Part shown: in pieces, positions 47,336-55,728 of the stretch
Position numbering within the stretch: position 1 is the first letter of the stretch
How the letters are laid out: every line of letters begins with the position of its first letter
DNA from: an uncultured Mucilaginibacter sp.
GTDB lineage: Bacteria; Bacteroidota; Bacteroidia; Sphingobacteriales; Sphingobacteriaceae
Length of the DNA: 64,000 nucleotides
Direction: 5' to 3'
NCBI RefSeq assembly: GCF_913773635.1
Contig: NZ_CAJYGQ010000006.1
Span: 62,001-126,000 of the forward strand
The notes under the pieces: generated by a model
What the model was told of the DNA's origin: nothing
The model's database searches: none
Seen by the model: only the letters and a program-made list of their open reading frames with translations
Made by a program: the position numbers and the translations under genes

Positions 47336-47370
47336 GCCATGTTGATTTTGCCTCAACGTGGCTTTTTTTA
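47336..47370 (+). terminator. Terminator after alaS
   Basis: GCCATGTTGA and TCAACGTGGC (one G-U pair) with a TTTTTTT tail, 24 bp after the stop. Confidence 0.85.
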
Positions 47371-47380
47371 TTGAAAAACG

Positions 47381-47466
47381 TGTCATTTTGAGTGATAACG
47401 AGAAATCTTGTTCATGTTACAAAGCTTGTTCGTTCTAACGAGATTTCTCCTAGCGTCGAAATGACA
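47381..47466. repeat. Palindromic repeat family A, copy 3 (alaS-mqnE gap)
   Basis: 86 bp bounded by TGTCATTTTGA and TCGAAATGACA, inner arms GAGAAATCTTGTT and AACGAGATTTCTC. Same family as 2456-2539 and 7640-7723. It follows directly on the alaS terminator. Confidence 0.9.
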
Positions 47467-47526
47467 GGGTTGTGAAGACGACACGCATTCTGCAAATTCT
47501 GTAACTCTGAAAATTCTGATTCAGAC

Positions 47527-47630
47527 CAATTGCGGCTTGCGGTAGGGATAGAAGTGAAAACCCTGTTACGAAGCGTAGCAAAGTGAGGACTTGAAACGGA
47601 TAGCCCGGGCCGCAGGCAACGCCCAAATTA
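47527..47630 (-). repeat. Dispersed repeat family B, copy 2 (alaS-mqnE gap)
   Basis: On the minus strand it reads TTTGGGCGTTGCC, GGCCCGGGCTATCCG, TACGCTTCGTAACAGGG and ACTTCTATCCCTACCG, the same order as copy 1 at 1524-1630. The 477 bp gap between alaS and mqnE thus contains a terminator, one family A and one family B element, and no gene. Confidence 0.82.
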
Positions 47631-47762
47631 GTGGTTATTTAAAGTTCAAAATAATTGAACTGAATAAAACATAGAATTTCAATAATTCCTTAATCAAACA
47701 ATCAGCCCAACCCCTTAGGCCAATTGTTACAAACAAGTGATACGCCCCAACTGTCAAATTAG

Positions 47763-47770
47763 TACATTTG
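47763..47770 (+). promoter_or_regulatory. -7 box of mqnE
   Basis: TACATTTG, full match to TAnnTTTG, 18 bp before the preferred mqnE ATG. No -33 TTG found. Its position supports ATG 47789 over the TTG at 47768, which overlaps this box. Confidence 0.5.
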
Positions 47771-47788
47771 CCGGGTAAACTTTTATAC

Positions 47789-48982
47789 ATGGATGCTGAA
47801 CAACAACTAAGGGTGTTACTCAATGATGCCCGTTTAGCTGAAGATCTGAAATATATCGCCCAAAAAGTATTGGACCATGAGCGTATTACTTTTGACGAGG
47901 GCGTTACCTTATATCAAAAAGGCGAACTCAGCTACCTTGGCATATTAGCCAATTACATACGCGAAAAGCGTCACGGTAATAAAACGTATTTCAACCGCAA
48001 TTTTCATATCGAGCCCACCAACCTTTGTGTGTACGATTGTAAGTTTTGTTCATACTCCCGTTTAATAAAACAACGAGGTGAAGGCTGGGAGTATACGATG
48101 GACGAGATGCTGGACATTGTAAAAAAATATGATAATGAGCCGGTAACCGAAGTGCACATTGTAGGCGGAGTATTGCCGCAGTACGACATGGCCTTCTATC
48201 AGCAGCTATTTAGTACTATAAAAGCTCATAGGCCTAATCTGCATGTAAAAGCATTGACTCCCGTTGAGTATCATTACATCTTTAAAAAAGCCAAAATTGA
48301 TTACGCCAACGGTATGCGCCTGATGAAGGAATCGGGATTGGAATCGATGCCAGGCGGTGGAGCTGAAATCTTTCATCCGGAGGTGCGCGACCAGATAGCT
48401 AAAGACAAGTGTACCGGCGAACAATGGCTGCAAATACACGAGGAGTGGCACAAGCTGGGTATGCGTTCAAATGCTACAATGCTTTACGGTCATATTGAAG
48501 AGTACTGGCACCGGGTTGATCATATGGAGCAACTGCGCCAGCTGCAGGATCGTACGGGCGGCTTTCAAACTTTTATACCGCTTAAGTTCCGTAACAAAGA
48601 CAACCAAATGTCAAACGTTAAGGAGTCATCAGTAGTTGAAGATTTACGCAATTACGCCATTGCACGTATTTATTTAGACAATTTTGACCACATTAAAGCC
48701 TATTGGGCTATGATAAGCCGCACTACCGCGCAGCTTTCATTAAGCTTTGGCGTTGATGATATTGATGGTACACTTGATGATACTACCAAAATTTACTCTA
48801 TGGCGGGCGCCGAAGAGCAAAACCCGGGTATGAGTACCAAGCAGTTGGTAGAGTTAATTAAAAATGTAGGCAGGCACCCTATTGAGCGTGATACCTTATA
48901 TAATGTAATTACGGATTACCAGGATTACGAATTTGCCGACGAGCCAAAGCCTCAGTTTTATAAGCTGCCGGTTATTAATTAA
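47789..48982 (+). CDS. mqnE: Aminofutalosine synthase MqnE
   Basis: 397 aa radical SAM enzyme of the futalosine route to menaquinone. It joins the MqnA product to SAM-derived adenosyl to form aminofutalosine. The cluster motif is CVYDCKFCSY, preceded by NRNFHIEPTNL; HIVGGVLPQYD and GLESMPGGGAEIFHPEVR are conserved family blocks. Start ATG 47789 is preferred over TTG 47768. It is the first gene of a three-gene operon that ends with mqnA, 5 bp before the phosphatase-like gene. Confidence 0.96.
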   Translation: MDAEQQLRVLLNDARLAEDLKYIAQKVLDHERITFDEGVTLYQKGELSYLGILANYIREKRHGNKTYFNRNFHIEPTNLCVYDCKFCSYSRLIKQRGEGWEYTMDEMLDIVKKYDNEPVTEVHIVGGVLPQYDMAFYQQLFSTIKAHRPNLHVKALTPVEYHYIFKKAKIDYANGMRLMKESGLESMPGGGAEIFHPEVRDQIAKDKCTGEQWLQIHEEWHKLGMRSNATMLYGHIEEYWHRVDHMEQLRQLQDRTGGFQTFIPLKFRNKDNQMSNVKESSVVEDLRNYAIARIYLDNFDHIKAYWAMISRTTAQLSLSFGVDDIDGTLDDTTKIYSMAGAEEQNPGMSTKQLVELIKNVGRHPIERDTLYNVITDYQDYEFADEPKPQFYKLPVIN

Positions 48983-48987
48983 GCTAA

Positions 48988-49608
48988 ATGATTGAAAAAA
49001 CATTATATATTGTTCGCCATGGGCAAACTGATTTAAATAAGCAAGGCATTGTACAGGGCCGGGGCATGAATACTGATTTGAACGCCGAAGGCCGTGCACA
49101 GGCAAATATGTTTTTTAATGCCTATAAAGATGTGGCATTTGATAAAATATATATATCGGAGTTAAAACGTACTCAACAGAGCATACAGCAATTTATTGAC
49201 CTAGGCATACCTTATGAAAAGCTTTCGGGCCTTGATGAGCTGGCCTGGGGTAAACTGGAAGGTGCACGCAGTACCCCCGAAACCAAAGCTGCATTTTTAC
49301 AAATGATGCGTGATTGGAAGGCCGGTATGCTTGATGTTAAGTTTGAAGGTGGAGAAAGTCCCAATGAAGTTCAAGCGCGGCAAAAAGAGGCCCTTGCAAC
49401 TATCATGAGTCATCCCGAAGAAAAAACAGTGCTGGTTTGCATGCACGGTCGCGCCATGCGTTTGCTGTTATGCCTGCTTACTGAAAAGTCGCTTATTCAT
49501 ATGGATGAATTCCCGCATCAAAACCTGGTACTGTATAAGGTAACTTATGATGGCAGTCGGTTTGAAATAGCCGAATTTAACAACGCCATCCATTTACAAA
49601 TTCATTAA
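48988..49608 (+). CDS. Histidine phosphatase (phosphoglycerate mutase-like) protein in the mqn operon
   Basis: 206 aa. The catalytic RHG motif is in YIVRHGQTDLNKQGIVQGRG, the second His in VCMHGRAMRLL, and the acid/proton donor region is LDELAWGKLEG. This is the histidine phosphatase superfamily, likely a small-molecule phosphatase rather than a glycolytic mutase. It lies 5 bp after mqnE and 8 bp before mqnA, so it is co-expressed with menaquinone synthesis; a direct role there is inferred only from position. Confidence 0.9.
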   Translation: MIEKTLYIVRHGQTDLNKQGIVQGRGMNTDLNAEGRAQANMFFNAYKDVAFDKIYISELKRTQQSIQQFIDLGIPYEKLSGLDELAWGKLEGARSTPETKAAFLQMMRDWKAGMLDVKFEGGESPNEVQARQKEALATIMSHPEEKTVLVCMHGRAMRLLLCLLTEKSLIHMDEFPHQNLVLYKVTYDGSRFEIAEFNNAIHLQIH

Positions 49609-49616
49609 TTGCTCTT

Positions 49617-50360
49617 TTGGAAAAAATAAGAATATCGGCTGTTAGTTATACCAATACTAAGCCGTTCCTTTACGGTATCCAGCATACCGATATCATTAAT
49701 CAGATTGATTTAAGTTTAGATATTCCGGCTGAGTGTGCGCAAAAGCTAATAGACAACAAAGTTGATATTGGCCTTATACCTGTTGCTGCTACCTTAAGTT
49801 TGCCCGAGTGGCATTTAATATCTGACTACTGCATTGGTGCGGTAGGTGCGGTAAATTCTGTTTTTATTTTTAGTAACTGCCCTATTGAAGGGGTTAAGCT
49901 GTTGCAGTTGGATCCGCATTCGCGTTCGTCAAACAACCTGGCTAAGGTTCTTTTAAAAAATTATTGGAAGCTACAGCCGCATATGGTTGAGGGCGCGAGT
50001 AATTACGGCGAGTCTGAAGATGCAAACACCGCCTTTGTGCAAATTGGCGACCGTACTTTTGGTAAAACCGGTAATTATGCCTACGTATATGATTTGGCCG
50101 AAGAATGGGCTAAGTTTACGGGCTTACCATTTACCTTCGCTGCCTGGATTGCCAACAAACCCATACCTGAAACCTTCATTCAGGAATTTAACAAGGCACT
50201 ACAATATGGCCTTGACCACCGCGAAGAATTATTTAATAAGATGGAGATGCGCAAAGACTTTGATTTGCGTGATTACCTGTTGCACAAAATTGATTATCCG
50301 CTTACTGATAAAAAGCGTGAAGCATTACACCTTTTTCTAAAGCTTATTAAGGAGCTTTAA
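49617..50360 (+). CDS. mqnA: Chorismate dehydratase MqnA
   Basis: 247 aa, periplasmic-binding-protein-like fold. It converts chorismate to 3-[(1-carboxyvinyl)oxy]benzoate, the first step of the futalosine pathway. Family blocks: RISAVSYTNTKPFLYG, DIGLIPVAAT, CIGAVGAVNSVFIFS, LDPHSRSSNNLAKVLL and IGDRTFGKTG. The only plausible start is a TTG at 49617; there is no in-frame ATG near the conserved N-terminus. It is the third gene of the mqnE operon. Confidence 0.94.
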   Translation: MEKIRISAVSYTNTKPFLYGIQHTDIINQIDLSLDIPAECAQKLIDNKVDIGLIPVAATLSLPEWHLISDYCIGAVGAVNSVFIFSNCPIEGVKLLQLDPHSRSSNNLAKVLLKNYWKLQPHMVEGASNYGESEDANTAFVQIGDRTFGKTGNYAYVYDLAEEWAKFTGLPFTFAAWIANKPIPETFIQEFNKALQYGLDHREELFNKMEMRKDFDLRDYLLHKIDYPLTDKKREALHLFLKLIKEL

Positions 50361-50545
50361 TTTGAAATTGGCAATTGTTGGTTGTTTTGATTGACGATAT
50401 GATTACAAATGCTTTTTTTAATTATCAATTTGTAAAAATTGAATTGGTGCAATCGGTTTAATTTGACAATCATAAAATGAATATGGGTATTTTATAATTT
50501 TTTCATAAAAATTTAATTTTATTTATTAAAATGATATTGCTGTTG

Positions 50546-50553
50546 TAAATTTG
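50546..50553 (+). promoter_or_regulatory. -7 box upstream of the PepSY-like gene
   Basis: TAAATTTG matches TAnnTTTG, 41 bp before the ATG at 50595. The region around it is very AT-rich and no -33 TTG is placed correctly. Confidence 0.4.
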
Positions 50554-50594
50554 TTGCGGATTTAAAATTTAAGACAAATAATATTTACAACATT

Positions 50595-51098
50595 ATGAAA
50601 AAGTTAACCTTACTGAGCGCAATATTTGCAATATTAAGTTTAAGCGCTATAGCTGCTGATGGTGGCAAAAAAAATGATGATGTTAACAAAGTATCAAGCT
50701 TTGTGATCCGTCAGTTTGAGTCGGAGTTTTACAATGCTAAAGACGTAAGCTGGACGGTATCTGAAGGGTACGAGAAAGCTGAGTTCTTTGTAGATAATGT
50801 TAAAATGGCCGCTTTTTTTGACACTAACGGCAAATACTTAGGTCATACTGAAGCAGTAACTTACAATGTGTTGCCATCGCACGCAAAAAAACAAATTGCC
50901 CGCGAGTATGAAGGTTTCCATGTAAAGGAGCTTATTCGTTTTCAATACGCCGAAACTCCTACATCAGCTTTAACCCGTTTAACCGCTACTAACGTTTTTG
51001 ATGATGAGGTTTACCTGCTTACTTTATATAAAGCCGATAAACAAGCAACGCTACGCATAACACCATCAGCAGCAGTTGAATTGCTAAGCAAAAACTAA
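50595..51098 (+). CDS. Secreted PepSY-like (beta-lactamase-inhibitor-like) protein
   Basis: 167 aa with a signal peptide (MKKLTLLSAIFAILSLSAIAA). The mature part carries FESEFYNAKDVSWTVSEGYEKAEFFVDNVKMAAFFDTNGKYLGHTEAV and LPSHAKKQIAREYEGF, a pattern of putative PepSY-like proteins (PF11396-type) abundant in Bacteroidota. These are small periplasmic beta proteins, sometimes near sensor kinases; none is adjacent here. Function unknown. Monocistronic with a terminator. Confidence 0.72.
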   Translation: MKKLTLLSAIFAILSLSAIAADGGKKNDDVNKVSSFVIRQFESEFYNAKDVSWTVSEGYEKAEFFVDNVKMAAFFDTNGKYLGHTEAVTYNVLPSHAKKQIAREYEGFHVKELIRFQYAETPTSALTRLTATNVFDDEVYLLTLYKADKQATLRITPSAAVELLSKN

Positions 51099-51118
51099 AA
51101 CATACCTATTACATTTTT

Positions 51119-51153
51119 AAAAGCCGTACCCATTTTGGGTGCGGCTTTTTTGC
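51119..51153 (+). terminator. Terminator after the PepSY-like gene
   Basis: AAAAGCCGTACCC and GGGTGCGGCTTTT stem (one G-U) followed by TT; loop ATTTT. Confidence 0.88.
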
Positions 51154-51219
51154 GTTTATTTAACTCTAATGTAGCCTTTTAAACTCTTGGGTAAGAAATC
51201 GTACAAACAATAACGCTCA

Positions 51220-51248
51220 TTTGGTTTTAATATTAGTACAAATATTTG
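51220..51248 (+). promoter_or_regulatory. Promoter of the trehalose gene
   Basis: -33 TTTG (51220-51223), 17 bp spacer, AATATTTG (51241-51248, one mismatch to TAnnTTTG), 19 bp before the ATG. Confidence 0.5.
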
Positions 51249-51267
51249 TTGAATACAATTTATAATT

Positions 51268-53457
51268 ATGTCTAAAACTATAATTGTTGCTAACCGATTA
51301 CCTGTGAAAATACAGGAGAACAACAACGAGTTTAACCTTATGCCCAGCGAAGGAGGCTTGGCAACTGGTTTGGGCTCGGTGTATAAAACGGATAGCAACA
51401 TTTGGATAGGATGGCCGGGCCAGGTAATTGCAGAGGAGCAACAGCCCGAGGTTACTGAAAACCTCAGGGAGTTAAGCTTGGTACCTGTTTACCTCACGCA
51501 GGATGAAGTGCTGGAGTTTTACGAAGGCTTTTCAAACGACGTGCTTTGGCCGGTTTTTCATTACTATGCATCAACCTATACTACTTACAAACCATCTAAT
51601 TGGGATTATTACCAAAGCGTTAATGAAAAATTTGCCCGCGTAATATTACAGCATTGCGATTACGGCGATACCATTTGGATACATGACTATCAACTGTTAT
51701 TGCTGCCGGCATTGATACGGAAAGAACGTCCCGACCTTTCAATCGGGTTTTTCCTGCATATTCCGTTTCCATCGCATGAAATGTTCAGGCTTATACCATG
51801 GCGTGCCGAATTGCTGCGCGGAATGCTTGGTGCCGATCTGATAGGCTTTCATACATTTGATGATGTAAGGCACTTCCTGAGTTCGGTATCTCGTATTTTA
51901 CCCATGCCGGTTTCATCCAACGTCATTACGTGCGATGAGCGCTCAGTGGTAGTTGAGTCTTTCCCTATGGGTATTGATGAGCAAAAATATGCAGGGCTAA
52001 CAAGCCTGCCAGAGGTAATAGAACAGGCAAATCAAATTAAAGACATTTATAAAAATAACAGGCTCATTTTATCAATTGACCGTCTTGATTATAGCAAAGG
52101 CATATTGCAGCGCTTGCAAGCTTTGGAGCTGTTATTTGAGGAACATCCTGAATACATAGGCCAAATAACCTTGTACATGGTTGTTGTTCCATCAAGAGAT
52201 ACGGTGCCGCAATACATGCACCTGCACGATCAGATTGACAAAAAGGTCGGGAACATCAATGCCAAGTACCGCACCATCGACTGGACGCCCGTTAGCTATT
52301 ATTACCGCTCATTAAGTATTGAAACTTTATCAGCACTGTACAGTACTGCTGACGTTTGCTTGGTAAACCCTATGCGCGATGGTATGAACCTGGTTAGTAA
52401 AGAGTATGTTGCCAGCCGTACCAATAATGATGGCGTTTTAGTTTTAAGCGAAATGGCCGGTGCATCGCGCGAGTTAATTGATGCTATAATAGTAAATCCA
52501 AACAATGTCATTCAGGTGAAAGATGCCATAATTGAGGCGCTGAACATGCCATTGGAAGAGCAACGCCGCCGCATGAAGCAAATGCGTTCGCTGGTAGCAA
52601 AGTTTAACGTAAATCATTGGGTGCATATATTTATGGAGCGTCTTAATGAGGTAAAGCTACTACAACGTTCAATGCAAACGCGGCACGTACAATCGGCAAC
52701 GGCACAATCTATCGTTAATCGCTATCATAATACCTCAAAGCGACTTATATTTTTGGATTATGACGGAACTCTTGTTGACTTTAAAACTAATGTAGATCAG
52801 GCTAGTCCGGACCGAGATTTATATGCATTACTTGATCAGCTTGCTGCCGATCCATTAAACCAGGTAGTTATTATAAGCGGCCGTAAGCACGAAAATCTTG
52901 ATAACTGGTTTGGTGACCGTAACATATATCTTGTTGCAGAGCATGGCGCTTGGTTTAAGCAACAGGGTATGGAGTGGCACAAAATCAATGGCCTTTCTAC
53001 CTCGTGGAAAAAGGACATTTGCGATACCCTCGAAAAATACGTTGACCGTACACCCGGATCTTTTATAGAGGAAAAAACATATTCGTTAGTATGGCATTAC
53101 CGTAAAGCTCAACGCGGTTTAGGCGAGCTACGTGCCAATGAGCTAATGAATACGCTTAAGTTTTTAGCTACAGACAAGGGCTTGCAATTGCTGCCCGGAG
53201 ACAAGGTAGTTGAGGTTAAAAACATGGAAATTAATAAAGGTAAAGCAGCGTTGAGCCTGGTTGACCAGGGCGAGTATGACTTTATTCTTGCTTTAGGCGA
53301 TGATTTTACTGACGAAGATTTATTTCGTGCCTTACCCGAAAGTTCTGTAACAATTAAAGTTGGGTCGGGAGCATCAGTAGCTAAATTTTACGTACGTAAC
53401 CCCAAAGAGGTGAGAGGCCTGTTGCGCTCACTAACGGTTGCAGAGACGGTACATTAA
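51268..53457 (+). CDS. otsAB: Bifunctional trehalose-6-phosphate synthase / phosphatase
   Basis: 729 aa fusion. Residues about 1-465 are a GT20 synthase that joins UDP-glucose and glucose-6-phosphate: IIVANRLPVKI, PSEGGLATGLGSVY, WIHDYQLLLLP, FFLHIPFPSHEMFR, LSIDRLDYSKGI and GMNLVSKEYVA. Residues about 490-729 are a HAD phosphatase: LIFLDYDGTLVDF, VIISGRKHENL, LVAEHGAW and ALGDDFTDEDLF. It makes trehalose for osmotic and desiccation protection. Both active sites appear intact. Fused OtsA-OtsB proteins are usual in this phylum. Confidence 0.96.
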   Translation: MSKTIIVANRLPVKIQENNNEFNLMPSEGGLATGLGSVYKTDSNIWIGWPGQVIAEEQQPEVTENLRELSLVPVYLTQDEVLEFYEGFSNDVLWPVFHYYASTYTTYKPSNWDYYQSVNEKFARVILQHCDYGDTIWIHDYQLLLLPALIRKERPDLSIGFFLHIPFPSHEMFRLIPWRAELLRGMLGADLIGFHTFDDVRHFLSSVSRILPMPVSSNVITCDERSVVVESFPMGIDEQKYAGLTSLPEVIEQANQIKDIYKNNRLILSIDRLDYSKGILQRLQALELLFEEHPEYIGQITLYMVVVPSRDTVPQYMHLHDQIDKKVGNINAKYRTIDWTPVSYYYRSLSIETLSALYSTADVCLVNPMRDGMNLVSKEYVASRTNNDGVLVLSEMAGASRELIDAIIVNPNNVIQVKDAIIEALNMPLEEQRRRMKQMRSLVAKFNVNHWVHIFMERLNEVKLLQRSMQTRHVQSATAQSIVNRYHNTSKRLIFLDYDGTLVDFKTNVDQASPDRDLYALLDQLAADPLNQVVIISGRKHENLDNWFGDRNIYLVAEHGAWFKQQGMEWHKINGLSTSWKKDICDTLEKYVDRTPGSFIEEKTYSLVWHYRKAQRGLGELRANELMNTLKFLATDKGLQLLPGDKVVEVKNMEINKGKAALSLVDQGEYDFILALGDDFTDEDLFRALPESSVTIKVGSGASVAKFYVRNPKEVRGLLRSLTVAETVH

Positions 53458-53479
53458 AATATAAATGACATACTGTTAC

Positions 53480-53514
53480 AAAAATCCCTTGTTAATTTAA
53501 CAAGGGATTTTTTA
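53480..53514 (+). terminator. Terminator after the trehalose gene
   Basis: AAAATCCCTTGTT and AACAAGGGATTTT, 13 bp stem with a TT tail. Confidence 0.9.
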
Positions 53515-53569
53515 TTTGGCGGTGACTGCTTCAATAGATAGCACCAAACCATTGTCAAAGACATCGACT

Positions 53570-53824
53570 TTAAACAGCCGCCTTTCTAAGTTGGTTGCTG
53601 TGATCAATACTAAGCAATTCAGCAACATCTATTTCCAGTATATCTGCTATACATAGTAAGCGGTTAAGAGTGATATTACTATAGCCCAACTCAATTTTGC
53701 TGTAGGCGTTTTGAGATATACTGAGTTTTGCAGCCAGGTAATCCTGAGTGTAGTTTCTTATCTCCCGTGTTCTTCTAATATTAGCGGCAACCGCTTTGGT
53801 TCTTGCATCGCACAAGGCTTTCAT
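53570..53824 (-). CDS. HTH XRE-family transcriptional regulator
   Basis: 84 aa, a single helix-turn-helix of the Cro/C1 type: NIRRTREIRNYTQDYLAAKLSISQNAYSKIELGYSNITLNRLLCIADILEIDVAELLS. No effector or peptidase domain. Such small stand-alone regulators are common in Bacteroidota and may act as repressors; no target can be named. It is convergent with the trehalose gene and lies downstream of dinB in the same direction. Confidence 0.88.
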   Translation of the reverse strand: MKALCDARTKAVAANIRRTREIRNYTQDYLAAKLSISQNAYSKIELGYSNITLNRLLCIADILEIDVAELLSIDHSNQLRKAAV

Positions 53825-53966
53825 AAAAGCTATAAGACTTAAAGTATGTTCAAATAAAATGAGGCAGCGGCTCGGTTAATTGGTCTCTTAAAAATAATTG
53901 AAAAGATAACGATACATTACACATATTGTGTTTAAGAAAACATTCCGGGTAGTTTTATAAAGCAAA

Positions 53967-53996
53967 AAGTCCTTACATTTTATTGTAAGGACTTAA
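53967..53996 (-). terminator. Terminator after the DinB-family gene
   Basis: AAGTCCTTACA and TGTAAGGACTT, 11 bp stem, followed on the minus strand by TTTGC and an AT-rich tract. Confidence 0.82.
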
Positions 53997-54015
53997 ATAT
54001 TTGTTTAGGAGTGCA

Positions 54016-54525
54016 TTAAAAGCGCTCCCAGAACGGCGGCGGAGCAATACCTAATGAGCGTAAGTAAACGGTTGCCTGCGCCCGGTGATGTATTTCATTG
54101 TCAATTATGTACATCAACGTTGAGTGTATCTTATCCTCATACATGCCAAATGCCGCTTCGGTATCCTGCAGGCGGGCATAGGTTACCAATGGTGCTAATT
54201 GGTTCAAAATGTCTGTGGTTGCATCCCATTGTGCCAACAAACCTTCTTTAGTTTTAGGATAGTTGCCGGTTGTATGAGCCAGCTCTTCCATACCTTTCCA
54301 TTTGCGGGTTACAATTCCCTCTATGCCAGGGCCGGTAAGGTCAAGTATTTCTACAACTAACAAGGCAAACGGGCGCATTCCACCAACCGAATAGTTAAAC
54401 AAATTATCTTCGCTAAAAGCTTCAATTGTTTTGCGGGTTAAATTACGATGACCTTGCCAGTGAGCAAACAATTGCTCAATTGTTAAAGCGGTTGCTGTTT
54501 GTTGATCTAATTGTGCAGTTTCCAT
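54016..54525 (-). CDS. DinB-family four-helix protein
   Basis: 169 aa, predicted four-helix bundle. The metal-binding histidines typical of DinB/YfiT proteins are in LFAHWQGHR and DNEIHHRAQATVYLRSLGI, the latter the conserved C-terminal block. Family members include thiol S-transferases, but most are uncharacterised; function unknown here. A TGACA-N6-TGTCA palindrome lies about 45-60 bp upstream and could be an operator. Confidence 0.82.
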   Translation of the reverse strand: METAQLDQQTATALTIEQLFAHWQGHRNLTRKTIEAFSEDNLFNYSVGGMRPFALLVVEILDLTGPGIEGIVTRKWKGMEELAHTTGNYPKTKEGLLAQWDATTDILNQLAPLVTYARLQDTEAAFGMYEDKIHSTLMYIIDNEIHHRAQATVYLRSLGIAPPPFWERF

Positions 54526-54728
54526 GATTGTTTTCGTTTTTAATTTGATACAAAGTAACCGCGCGTTAGTGACAACAGTATGTCAGCAGTGTTTACTGAA
54601 CTTTTTTTATTTTTCGTTAATTGTCATAGGTGTGTTTTAAATGCAATCAAGTATTTTTTTAACATCTCAAGGCAATACTATTTCGTAATTAAAGCGTTAG
54701 CAAATCATACAAGCAGTTGACTAAGCAA

Positions 54729-55250
54729 ATGAAAAAGACGTTGATATTTATGGCATTTATGCTGGCAACTATAACCGCCACGTATGCACAACAAATTAAA
54801 GGAACAGGCAAACACGCCAATAACCCTTATTATTCAAACACCGACACGCGCAAGCTTAACGTAAGTAACGCTGAGTGGAAAAAGATTTTACCTGCAGCAC
54901 TATACGCGGTAGCCAGAGAGCAGGCAACGGAGCGTCCGTTTACAGGTAAGTATTGGAATGCTAATGCTAAAGGTGCTTACTATTGCGCGGTATGCGGCAA
55001 TAAGTTGTTTTTGAGCGATGCTAAGTTTTCCAGTGAATGCGGCTGGCCCAGCTTTTTTGAGGCTATACGCAAGGATGCGGTTATTTATAAAACTGATAAG
55101 TCACTAGGAATGGAGCGCACCGAGGTTATTTGCGCGCGTTGTAACTCGCATTTAGGACACATATTTGATGATGGTCCGGCACCTACTTACAAGCGTTTTT
55201 GTATGAATTCCGTATCGTTGGAATTTGAGCCGCTTGCATCGCTGAAGTAA
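54729..55250 (+). CDS. msrB: Exported peptide-methionine (R)-S-oxide reductase MsrB
   Basis: 173 aa from ATG 54729 (MKKTLIFMAFMLATITATYAQ signal peptide); the ORF track starts four codons earlier at TTG. The MsrB domain has the zinc cysteines CAVCGNK and CARCNSHLGHIFDDGPAP and the catalytic Cys in RFCMNSVSLEF, with CGWPSFF conserved. It repairs oxidised methionine in exported proteins. Likely periplasmic or lipid-free secreted. DUF2200 follows 55 bp downstream. Confidence 0.94.
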   Translation: MKKTLIFMAFMLATITATYAQQIKGTGKHANNPYYSNTDTRKLNVSNAEWKKILPAALYAVAREQATERPFTGKYWNANAKGAYYCAVCGNKLFLSDAKFSSECGWPSFFEAIRKDAVIYKTDKSLGMERTEVICARCNSHLGHIFDDGPAPTYKRFCMNSVSLEFEPLASLK

Positions 55251-55305
55251 ATTATTGAAGCAATTTAAAAATCTGTTGCCTTAAATTTATTAGTTTTAAT
55301 AAAAA

Positions 55306-55677
55306 TTGATTGATTTGAAAGCAACTGATAACCACAATCAGCGTATTGCCAGCCTCACATTTGCCTCAGTTTACCCGGCTTACGTAATCAAAGTTCAAAA
55401 AAAGGGCCGTACCGAAGATGAGTTAATTGAAGTAATAACATGGCTCACTGGCTATACCAGGCAAGAGTTGAATGAACTGATAGAAAAAAGAGTAACCTTT
55501 GAAGAGTTTTTCGCTGAAGCCAAGCTTAACCAAAATGCACACCTGATAACCGGTACAATTTGCGGTTACCGTATTGAGGATATAGAAAATCCATTAACGC
55601 AAAAGGTTAGGTATCTTGATAAGCTGGTTGACGAACTGGCGAAAGGCAAGAAAATGGACAAAATACTACGTAGTTAA
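55306..55677 (+). CDS. DUF2200-family protein
   Basis: 123 aa, cytoplasmic. The stretch HNQRIASLTFASVYPAYVIKVQKKGRTEDELIEVITWLTGY followed by LNQNAHLITGTICGYRIEDIENPLTQKVRYLDKLVDELAKGKKMDKILR is the DUF2200 signature; function unknown. There is no ATG start. TTG at 55306 or TTG at 55315 (which would fit family length better) must be used. A strong terminator follows. Confidence 0.88.
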   Translation: MIDLKATDNHNQRIASLTFASVYPAYVIKVQKKGRTEDELIEVITWLTGYTRQELNELIEKRVTFEEFFAEAKLNQNAHLITGTICGYRIEDIENPLTQKVRYLDKLVDELAKGKKMDKILRS

Positions 55678-55679
55678 AT

Positions 55680-55713
55680 AAACCCCTTGATGTATACCAT
55701 CAAGGGGTTTTTA
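55680..55713. terminator. Bidirectional terminator after DUF2200 gene
   Basis: AAACCCCTTGATG and CATCAAGGGGTTT, 13 bp stem with TT tail, between convergent genes. Confidence 0.9.
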
Positions 55714-55728
55714 TTTGAAAACAGCTGA

